The position numbers were made by a program, and so were the translations under genes. Below the pieces are notes generated by a model. It made no database searches. It worked only from the letters and a program-made list of their open reading frames with translations, and was not told where the DNA came from. A stretch of 64,000 nucleotides of DNA from Crystallibacter sulfonylureivorans_A (lineage in GTDB: Bacteria > Actinomycetota > Actinomycetes > Actinomycetales > Micrococcaceae). This document shows, piece after piece, positions 57,932-64,000 of this stretch; positions within the stretch are counted from its first letter, which is position 1; every line of letters begins with the position of its first letter. The stretch covers positions 43,379-107,378 of the forward strand of contig NZ_JBLKRT010000012.1 of NCBI RefSeq assembly GCF_047607445.1, read 5' to 3'.

Positions 57932-58819
57932 TTAGCCGACGGCGATGCGCAGCTGGTTGCGCCACGGGTCCTCGAAGCGCAGCTCGGCACCGGTGTGATG
58001 GTGCGAGACGCCGGCGCTGGTCAGCCGCTCAGCCAAGGCGCCCACCTCATCGTCGGTCGGCACGTGGATCAGCACTTCGCCCAGGCCCAGGGTGTCCTTG
58101 CGCGGGCCCGCGCCGCGGCTGTTCCAGACGTTCATGGCCATGTGGTGGTGGTAGCCGCCGGCGGCAACAAACAGCGCCTGGCCGTGCCAGCCGGCGGTGC
58201 GCTCGAAGCCGAGGGTCTTCACGTAGAACTCTTCGGCGGTGTGGGTGTCGCCGACCTGCAGGTGCACGTGGCCGATATCCGCGCCGGACTGGCGCTGGTT
58301 GGCGAGCGACTCCTCGGTCAGGTGGCTCTGCAGGTAGGTCTGCGGGTTCAGGGCCAGGCTGTCCATGTGGACCTCCTTGCCTTCCGCGGTCTGATTCCAC
58401 GACCACTGATCGCGCGGGCGGTCCCAGTAGAGCTCAATGCCGTTGCCCTCCGGGTCGGTGAAGTAGAACGCCTCGCTGACCAGGTGGTCGGCGCTGCCCG
58501 TGAACCGGGACGGATCGGTCTGCGCCGCGGTGGCCACGGTGGCGGCCAGGTCCGACTGGTTCTCGAACAGGAAGGCTGTGTGGAACAAGCCGGCTTCGCC
58601 GCGGGACGGCAACTGCAACCCGTTGGCCGGCGCCAAGTGGAGCAGCGGCGTGGTGCCGCGGCCCAGGAAGACCCCACCGAGTCCCTCGGAGACGGGATCC
58701 AGCCCCAGCGCCTGCTGGTAGTAGTTGGTCATGTTCTTCATGTCCCCCACCTTGAGCATCACGGTGCCCATGCTGAGGTCGGCGGAGAGCAGGTCCTGAG
58801 GGCTTACTTGAAAGTTCAT
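57932..58819 (-). CDS. VOC family dioxygenase/glyoxalase-like protein
   Basis: 295 residues with two tandem vicinal-oxygen-chelate modules (about 12-140 and 175-290). Metal-ligand positions are seen: GEAGLFHTAFLF and GNGIELYWDRP in the first module, IGHVHLQVGDTHTAEEFYVK and YHHHMAMNVWNSRG in the second. The pattern is that of CatE-like ring-cleaving dioxygenases from Gram-positives, but the substrate is unknown. TATTCT, a very good -10 box, ends 6 bases before the ATG. Confidence 0.9.
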   Translation of the reverse strand: MNFQVSPQDLLSADLSMGTVMLKVGDMKNMTNYYQQALGLDPVSEGLGGVFLGRGTTPLLHLAPANGLQLPSRGEAGLFHTAFLFENQSDLAATVATAAQTDPSRFTGSADHLVSEAFYFTDPEGNGIELYWDRPRDQWSWNQTAEGKEVHMDSLALNPQTYLQSHLTEESLANQRQSGADIGHVHLQVGDTHTAEEFYVKTLGFERTAGWHGQALFVAAGGYHHHMAMNVWNSRGAGPRKDTLGLGEVLIHVPTDDEVGALAERLTSAGVSHHHTGAELRFEDPWRNQLRIAVG

Positions 58820-58825
58820 GTAAAT

Positions 58826-58831
58826 AGAATA
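58826..58831 (-). promoter_or_regulatory. Candidate -10 box of a leaderless VOC-gene promoter
   Basis: TATTCT on the minus strand, then ATTTAC, then ATG at 58819. GTTCAAG lies just upstream. Best match to consensus among the leaderless-looking promoters of this window. Confidence 0.65.
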
Positions 58832-58970
58832 CTTGAACCTTCACGTTTATTCCAGTCCCCTGTCCCAGAGGTTCAGGTTTGGCTATTGCCAGCTCGCACC
58901 GATTCCGCCGCCGCCCCGCCGGTACGCTGATCCTGAAGGGTCACTACGAGCTACAAACCAGGATGTTGCA

Positions 58971-59402
58971 ATGCAATGGTGGGAACCGGTCCTCGCCGTG
59001 GCCGGCGGATTGGTGCTCCTGTACGTCCTGATGCTCCTGGCCCTCTGGGGCTATGCGAGGCGCCATCCGGACACCGTTGGCATGCGGGATGCGTTGCGTC
59101 TGTTGCCCGATCTGCTCCGCCTGTTGCGCCGGCTGGCGGCCGATCCGGAGCTCCTCGTCCGGACGCGGTTGCTTCCGCTGCTGCTGCTGATCTATCTGGC
59201 CTCGCCCATCGACGTGGTTCCGGACTTCGTCCCGGTACTCGGCTACGCCGACGACGTGATGGTGGCCGCTTGGCTGCTGCGCGCGATGGTCCGGTCGGCT
59301 GGACCGGAACCGCTGCGCCGGCATTGGCCCGGCACGGAAGCCGGGCTCAACGCGGTGGAACGGCTGGCCGGAGTCTCCCAGGATCAGCGGCGCCGCCGGT
59401 AG
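58971..59402 (+). CDS. DUF1232 (YkvA-like) membrane protein
   Basis: 143 residues from ATG 58971. An N-terminal membrane helix (EPVLAVAGGLVLLYVLMLLALW) is followed by a cytoplasmic part and the DUF1232 motif LLPLLLLIYLASPIDVVPDF then VPVLGYADDVMVAAWLLR. Family function is unknown. Its 3' end overlaps the 3' end of the convergent gene by 19 bases. TACGCT at 58922 could be its -10 box. Confidence 0.88.
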   Translation: MQWWEPVLAVAGGLVLLYVLMLLALWGYARRHPDTVGMRDALRLLPDLLRLLRRLAADPELLVRTRLLPLLLLIYLASPIDVVPDFVPVLGYADDVMVAAWLLRAMVRSAGPEPLRRHWPGTEAGLNAVERLAGVSQDQRRRR

Positions 59403-60625
59403 GCCAGATAGCCACCCAATGCAACATCTCCGGCGGCCTGCAACACCAGCCCCAGCGCACCGGCGCGCAGCAACCGGGCACTGGCCGGACGGCGTGCCGC
59501 GGCCCGGAACAGCAGCGCAGCCCCGGTGGCCGCCGCAGCTGCACTGCCAGCCAGCATCCCGGGGCGTGCGACGACGGCGCGCTGCCATGCAGCGAAGGGC
59601 CCCCTCCCTTCGGCAGGGGTGCTGGCCAGTTCGAGCAGTGCCTTGCCGATTGACTGCACCGGCAGGGTCTCCATCCCGGGGACCCGGTCAGGCTGCAGTG
59701 TTCCTTCAGCCAGCCGTGCGGCGACCGGCGGCAGTTCCAGGAGTTGGCCGGCGCGGGCCAGGATCCCCGGTTCGTCCGGCGAAGCCATGAGCTCCTGGAG
59801 TCCTTCGACCGCGCCCGGTTCCAGACCGAGGACGTCGCCGAGCCGCCGCGGATCGGGTCCTTCGGGATGCACAATTCGGCCGAGCAGCCGCAGCGCCTCG
59901 GCATCGGCGCGCGATGCAGACGGGAACGGCTTGGCCGGCCCCTCCCACGCATGCCAAAAGCTGGTGTCCGGATCGCGCCGGGTGCCGGGCAGCCAGGCTT
60001 CGACCGCGCGGAACCCGTCCAAGTCCATCAGCGCCACGATGGGTTTAGCAGAGGCCGGCCAGTTGTAGAGGCCCGGCGCCGCGTCGCCGTGAATCAACAC
60101 GAGGCGCTGCCCTGGTGCAAGCCCCTCCGCATTTCCTTCAGCGGAGCCGAGGAGGTGGACCTCCACGCCGTTGAGGGCACCGAACATCATCAGATCCTCG
60201 CGCCGGAACTTACCCACCAGCACGGTGCGCAGCTCGGCGGCGTCCGGTGCTGCAAGCTCCTCGGCGTCGTCGGGTTCCGGCACGACATCCAATTCCAGCG
60301 CAGCTTCCGGCGCGGGTGCCTCGTATTCGACGCCGTCAATCTCCACAGCTGCCCCCAAGTCGGCGGACAGTCCGCGGACCAGCGCCGCGACGTCAGGGCC
60401 GGGCACCGCCTTGCCCACGGCATCCAATACTGCGGCACGCTGCTCCGGATTCACGGCCAGCAACACGGACACCACACTGTCGCCGGGCTGCGGGACCCCG
60501 CCGGCGTAAGCGCCGAGCAGCGACCGGTTGGAGAGTTGCTGCTGCAGCGCTGCCACACCTGCCTCATCCAGCGGCCACGGCCACCACAGTTGTCCGGACG
60601 CCGGTTCCCAACCTGTTTGGTTCAT
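59384..60625 (-). CDS. Hypothetical protein (413 aa) with C-terminal membrane segments
   Basis: Not recognised as a named family, though codon use and length show a real gene. The N-terminal half resembles a sensor or regulatory domain (ELRTVLVGKFRREDLMMFGA; GQRLVLIHGDAAPGLYNWPA). The middle is helical. Near the end are Ala-rich hydrophobic segments (GMLAGSAAAAATGAALLFRA; RLLRAGALGLVLQAAGDVAL). The start ATG 60625 has TAGCGT ending 6 bases upstream. It may be anchored at the membrane from the C-terminus. Confidence 0.75.
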   Translation of the reverse strand: MNQTGWEPASGQLWWPWPLDEAGVAALQQQLSNRSLLGAYAGGVPQPGDSVVSVLLAVNPEQRAAVLDAVGKAVPGPDVAALVRGLSADLGAAVEIDGVEYEAPAPEAALELDVVPEPDDAEELAAPDAAELRTVLVGKFRREDLMMFGALNGVEVHLLGSAEGNAEGLAPGQRLVLIHGDAAPGLYNWPASAKPIVALMDLDGFRAVEAWLPGTRRDPDTSFWHAWEGPAKPFPSASRADAEALRLLGRIVHPEGPDPRRLGDVLGLEPGAVEGLQELMASPDEPGILARAGQLLELPPVAARLAEGTLQPDRVPGMETLPVQSIGKALLELASTPAEGRGPFAAWQRAVVARPGMLAGSAAAAATGAALLFRAAARRPASARLLRAGALGLVLQAAGDVALGGYLAYRRRR

Positions 60626-60631
60626 AGCTCA

Positions 60632-60637
60632 ACGCTA
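60632..60637 (-). promoter_or_regulatory. Candidate -10 box of a leaderless promoter (413-aa gene)
   Basis: TAGCGT on the minus strand, then TGAGCT, then ATG at 60625; no ribosome site in between. Confidence 0.5.
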
Positions 60638-60686
60638 GCAATCTCTGCTCAGTCCAGCGGCACAGCGACGGCCAGAAATGCTCGGT

Positions 60687-61397
60687 TCAGTCGGGCAGCG
60701 GCTTTCCGGCCAGGAAGGCCTCCAGAAGTGCATGGCCTTGCTCGGAATCCTGTGGGCGGTGATGCCCGCCAGCGTGGCGGTGAATGGCGCCGGTGCCGGC
60801 CAGGTAGTGGGCCACTTCCTCATACAGCGGCTCCCAGCCGCCGGTGACCACTAGCGTGGGCAGGCCCGGGACAATGTGCAGCGGTGCGTTCCATGGCGGC
60901 GCTTGCAACCTGGCCCGTTTTGCCTGTGCCCGGTCGGCCGCGGTGGCCAGCGGCAGCGCTTCCGCTCCGACCACCAGCCGGACGAACTCGCGCTGGTACT
61001 CCTCATCGGTCAATTCACGGCGCGCAGCGAACAGCGGCTCCAGGCGTTGCCGGTAGGCCTGCGTGGCGGGCAGGTCCGCAGTCAGCGACAAACACGCCGG
61101 CTCGAACAGCGTCAGCGAAAGCACCTTGTCCGGATGTTCCACGGCGGCCATCATCGCGGCGACGGCACCCTGTGCATGCGCTACGACGTGTGCACCGGCA
61201 CCAAGATGGCCGCCAACGATCCGGGCGTCTTCGTCGAAATCCGTGGGCAGCGGGTCCGCCTGCAGGTCAAAGCCGTGGCGGCGGAGGAACAGGCAGTCGT
61301 ACCGCCCGGCCAGCCGGTGCTGGTGCGGCCAGGCCGCGGCTCCGAAGCTGTCGGTGCCGTGGACAAAGACCACCCGCTCTCCGCTGCCAATTGCCAT
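60687..61397 (-). CDS. Alpha/beta hydrolase family protein
   Basis: 236 residues from ATG 61397, where VVFVHGTDSFGAAAWPHQHR is the usual oxyanion HG strand; the longer upstream frame belongs to the NUDIX gene out of frame. The expected nucleophile elbow reads VVAHAQGAVAAMMA, with Gln where Ser is normally found in G-x-S-x-G (H-A-Q-G). VVTGGWEPLYEEV and a C-terminal HAGGHHRPQD give the Asp/Glu and His region. Missing Ser suggests altered or lost hydrolase activity. It follows the NUDIX gene by 10 bases. Confidence 0.82.
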   Translation of the reverse strand: MAIGSGERVVFVHGTDSFGAAAWPHQHRLAGRYDCLFLRRHGFDLQADPLPTDFDEDARIVGGHLGAGAHVVAHAQGAVAAMMAAVEHPDKVLSLTLFEPACLSLTADLPATQAYRQRLEPLFAARRELTDEEYQREFVRLVVGAEALPLATAADRAQAKRARLQAPPWNAPLHIVPGLPTLVVTGGWEPLYEEVAHYLAGTGAIHRHAGGHHRPQDSEQGHALLEAFLAGKPLPD

Positions 61398-61404
61398 GGG
61401 AGAA

Positions 61405-61410
61405 ATACTA
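61405..61410 (-). promoter_or_regulatory. Possible -10 box for the alpha/beta hydrolase gene
   Basis: TAGTAT ends 7 bases before ATG 61397. It overlaps the NUDIX stop codon, so co-transcription from upstream is equally possible. Confidence 0.3.
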
Positions 61411-61965
61411 AACGCCGGACCCGACAGTTCCTTTGGAGCCAGCTGCCGGCTCGGGTTCCCAGACGTGCGGGGCAAGCTCGCGTTCCGGCACGCGCGACTG
61501 CGCGGTCTGCAGCACCTGCCCGTTGCGCAGTTCCGCCACGGTGAGCAGCTCGTGGGCGCGCAGTCCGGCGGCCAACTGGGCGGACTGTGCGCCGTCCAGG
61601 ACCGTCGCAGCCTGTTCGACCGGGAGGAAGACGGCCTGTCCCCCGGCACCCGCGGCGAGCTCACCGCCGTCGTACGTTCCGCCGTCGTACACAAAGGTGA
61701 TGGCTTCGGCGGCAGCGGCAGCCACCGGCTGGTAGTCGAGCGCCAGAATGCGTCCGGGCGGCACCGGGAGCGAGGATTCGGCCAGCACGCGGGCCGCGGC
61801 GGACCGGGGATCTTCGCCGGGCCGGACGGCTGCAGCGGGCAAAGCGGGGCCGTCGGGACCGTTCAGCAGCACCACGGATCCGCCGACGCTGCGTACGATG
61901 ACCACGACGGCGCCCTGCCGCCGCCCGGCCGGGCGGTCCACTCCGGTGTGTGCCTGCTCTGCCAC
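61408..61965 (-). CDS. NUDIX-like protein with degenerate Nudix box
   Basis: 185 residues from GTG 61965 (AAGGAG upstream). The overall fold fits a Nudix domain: GAVVVIVRSVGGSVVLLNGP then LPAAAVRPGEDPRSAAARVL and AESSL in the place of the box GX5EX7REUXEEXGU. The catalytic REUXEE stretch is RVLAES, missing most metal-binding Glu residues. It may bind but not hydrolyse nucleotides, or be a decaying enzyme. The gene precedes the alpha/beta hydrolase in a two-gene unit. Confidence 0.78.
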   Translation of the reverse strand: MAEQAHTGVDRPAGRRQGAVVVIVRSVGGSVVLLNGPDGPALPAAAVRPGEDPRSAAARVLAESSLPVPPGRILALDYQPVAAAAAEAITFVYDGGTYDGGELAAGAGGQAVFLPVEQAATVLDGAQSAQLAAGLRAHELLTVAELRNGQVLQTAQSRVPERELAPHVWEPEPAAGSKGTVGSGV

Positions 61966-62085
61966 AAAACTCCTTCGCTGCGCTGCCTCGCCGGTGGGCC
62001 GATGAGCCGCGTCGTCTTGACCGTCGTCTTGCCGAAACGATTCAGCAACCCAGCCTACCTTCCCTCTTTACGGCAAATGCCCCGC

Positions 62086-62116
62086 CGGACATACCGACGG
62101 GGCATTCACACTGCAT
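62086..62116 (-). terminator. Terminator of ffh
   Basis: AATGCCCCG and CGGGGCATT pair, with an inner CGG/CCG pair making an even longer imperfect stem, 17 bases past the ffh stop. Confidence 0.85.
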
Positions 62117-62132
62117 GTGGAGCCTGGGCAGG

Positions 62133-63719
62133 CTACTTGCCGAGGAACTTATCGAAGCCCTTGGGCAGGTTCAGCGCCGACGGATCAAAATCCTGTCCGT
62201 CCTGCGGGGCGCCGAAGGCACTTCCGGCCGGAACCGATGCCTTGTTCTTGCGCCGCTCCTCGGCCTCGCGCAGTTCCTGCGCCGCCTTGGCCGGGTTGCC
62301 GGAGCGGGTCTTCTTCTTGCCCTTGGCAGCCTGCTGCTTTTTGCGTGCGCCACCGAAACCGCCGGGGCCGGCCACGCCGGGCATGCCCGGGATGCCGCCG
62401 CCTTGCGCCATCTTCTTCATCATCTTCTGGGCCTGGCCGAAGCGCTCCAGCAGGCCGTTGACCTCCGAGACGTGGACGCCGGAACCCTTGGCGATGCGGG
62501 CGCGGCGGGAACCGTTGATGATCTTCGGGGCGACCCGCTCGTGCGGCGTCATCGAGCGGACGATCGCCTCCACGCGGTCGATCTCGCGCTCGTCGAAGTT
62601 CTCCAACTGCTGGCGCATGTTGGCGGCGCCGGGCATCATCATGAGCATCTTCTTCATCGAGCCCATTTTGCGGATCTGCTGCATCTGGGCGAGGAAGTCG
62701 TCCAGCGTGAAGTCTTCCTGGTCGGCGAACTTCTTCGCCATCCGCTCGGCTTCGCCCTTGTCCCAGGACTTCTCCGCCTGCTCGATCAGGGTGAGGATGT
62801 CGCCCATGTCCAGGATGCGGTTTGCCATCCGGTCCGGGTGGAAGATCTCGAAGTCGTCCAGGTTTTCGCCGGTGGAGGCGAACATCACCGGTTTGCCGGT
62901 CACCGACGCGACGGAGAGCGCGGCACCGCCGCGGGCATCGCCGTCGAGCTTGGAAAGGACGACGCCGGTGAAGTTGACGCCTTCGTTGAAGGCCTGCGCG
63001 GTGTTGACCGCGTCCTGGCCGATCATCGCGTCGATCACGAAGAGGACTTCGTCCGGGTTGATGGCTGCGCGGATGTCCGCGGCCTGCTGCATCATTTCGG
63101 CGTCGACGCCCAAGCGGCCGGCGGTGTCCACGATGACCACGTCGTACAGCTTCTGCCGCGCTTCGGCGATACCATCGCGGGCCACGGCCACCGGATCGCC
63201 GGTGACGGCATCGAACTCGGACTGCACGCCCGGGTGCGGGGCATAGACGGGCACGCCGGCGCGCTGGCCGTTGACCTGAAGCTGGGTCACGGCGTTGGGG
63301 CGCTGCAGGTCAGCGGCGACCAGCAGCGGGCTGTGGCCCTGTCCCTTGAGCCACTTGGACAGCTTGCCTGCCAACGTGGTCTTACCAGCACCCTGCAGAC
63401 CGGCGAGCATGATCACCGTCGGCGGGTTCTTGGCCAGCTTGATGCGGCGGGTCTCGCCGCCGAGGATGTTGACCAGTTCGTCGTTGACGATCTTGACGAC
63501 CTGCTGACCCGGATTCAGCGCACCCGAGACTTCCTCGCCGAGAGCCCGCTCCTTCACATGGGCGGTGAACTCGCGCACCACGGGCACCGCGACGTCGGCG
63601 TCAAGCAGGGCGCGCCGAATCTCGCGCACGGTGGCATCGACGTCGGCCTCGGACAGGCGTCCCTTGCCGCGCAGATTCTTGAAGGTTGAGGTCAACCGGT
63701 CAGAGAGTGAATTGAACAC
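62133..63719 (-). CDS. ffh: Signal recognition particle protein Ffh
   Basis: 528 residues. Ffh with 4.5S RNA brings ribosomes making membrane proteins to FtsY. NG domain: IVMLAGLQGAGKTTLAGKLS (G1), VAADLQRPNAVTQLQ, DVVIVDTAGRLGVD (G3), VVLSKLDGDARGGAALS (G4). The Met-rich M domain (MKKMLMMMPGAANM; QKMMKKMAQGGGIPGMPG) follows, then a basic C-terminal tail. The GTG start at 63719 has TAGACA six bases upstream. Confidence 0.97.
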   Translation of the reverse strand: MFNSLSDRLTSTFKNLRGKGRLSEADVDATVREIRRALLDADVAVPVVREFTAHVKERALGEEVSGALNPGQQVVKIVNDELVNILGGETRRIKLAKNPPTVIMLAGLQGAGKTTLAGKLSKWLKGQGHSPLLVAADLQRPNAVTQLQVNGQRAGVPVYAPHPGVQSEFDAVTGDPVAVARDGIAEARQKLYDVVIVDTAGRLGVDAEMMQQAADIRAAINPDEVLFVIDAMIGQDAVNTAQAFNEGVNFTGVVLSKLDGDARGGAALSVASVTGKPVMFASTGENLDDFEIFHPDRMANRILDMGDILTLIEQAEKSWDKGEAERMAKKFADQEDFTLDDFLAQMQQIRKMGSMKKMLMMMPGAANMRQQLENFDEREIDRVEAIVRSMTPHERVAPKIINGSRRARIAKGSGVHVSEVNGLLERFGQAQKMMKKMAQGGGIPGMPGVAGPGGFGGARKKQQAAKGKKKTRSGNPAKAAQELREAEERRKNKASVPAGSAFGAPQDGQDFDPSALNLPKGFDKFLGK

Positions 63720-64000
63720 GCGCCGTGTCTACTTTCGTCGATCTGGTTCACAGTCCCCGGGCCACGCCGGAGTTCAGCTCTTAAGGGTATCAACTGGCGG
63801 TGGCCTCAGTCTCGCCGCCGTTTGACCGCCTTTTACAGACGTCTTCTTCGTATCTTCTTCGGACGGCTGTACGGACTGCTTCTGCAGACGCTTTCTCCGG
63901 ACGCGGGAACGACGCGGGTTTGCCAGAACGTCGTCGCGGCACCCGTCGCCGGTACCGGGCCTCCGCGTCGCGGCGCCCGTCGTCGCTACCGTTCCTTCCG
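63720..64000. other. ffh upstream region and possible end of the next gene
   Basis: A minus-strand frame ending at about 63780 reads a Lys/Arg-rich C-terminus (RRKRLQKQSVQPSEEDTKKT SVKGG...TLKS) that may be the tail of a neighbouring gene cut by the window edge. Base composition does not settle it and no motif is seen. The promoter of ffh should lie between it and 63720. Confidence 0.25.

Overview
The window is a high-GC actinobacterial chromosome segment, most likely from the Micrococcaceae (Arthrobacter group). The evidence is gene content and order: aceE, a PucR-type regulator, fabD-fabH-acpP-fabF and DUF3145; then xerC, dprA, comM, yraN, DUF2469, rnhB, two lepB genes, rplS, trmD, rimM, a KH gene, rpsP and ffh. 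Frequent GTG/TTG starts, many overlapping stop/start pairs and a number of leaderless-looking promoters agree with this. Genus assignment is inference from synteny, not from a database search.

Layout. 1-4.1 kb (minus strand): cell-envelope glycopolymer genes, namely a cut-off family-2 glycosyltransferase, a TagG/TagH-type polymer exporter, DUF3224 and an MptB-like mannosyltransferase. 4.2-10.9 kb: housekeeping genes (oligoribonuclease, tRNA-His, peptide deformylase, GAPDH, RNase P RNA, yaaA), a decayed LGFP-repeat gene and a lipoprotein phosphodiesterase. 11-15.9 kb: two tandem ~600-residue alpha/beta-hydrolase-like paralogues and a secreted SGNH-like protein. 15.9-21.1 kb: Zn-ribbon/Nif3 pair, msrA, cysK-cysE and ddh. 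21.2-31 kb: accessory region of secreted proteins (sunset-domain protein, Ig-like repeat protein, S8 protease), a DUF1326/DUF2182 pair and an acyltransferase-SGNH fusion. A remnant of the sunset-domain gene lies at the far side of this block. 31.3-36.5 kb: gnd, tRNA-Val, sirtuin, AhpE-like peroxiredoxin, DUF3052. 37-45.7 kb: pyruvate dehydrogenase and the type II fatty-acid cluster, which joins acetyl-CoA supply to malonyl-ACP use. 45.9-64 kb: recombination/competence genes, protein export (two signal peptidases, Ffh) and the ribosomal rpsP-trmD operon, with stand-alone accessory genes between.

The most unusual feature is a dispersed repeat built as TCTCCACGCG - variable hairpin - TTGGTCGAYCACCGG. 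It occurs after yaaA, upstream of gnd's 3' end, upstream of rpsP, and as three exact 60-bp units in frame inside trmD, adding about 90 residues to that essential methyltransferase. At two loci the hairpin sequence differs completely while base pairing is kept. A second window-wide pattern is a TANNNT box ending 6 (sometimes 7) bases before the start codon at eight or nine genes, which suggests leaderless mRNAs. A third is gene conversion between the two 600-residue paralogues (237 bp without a difference).
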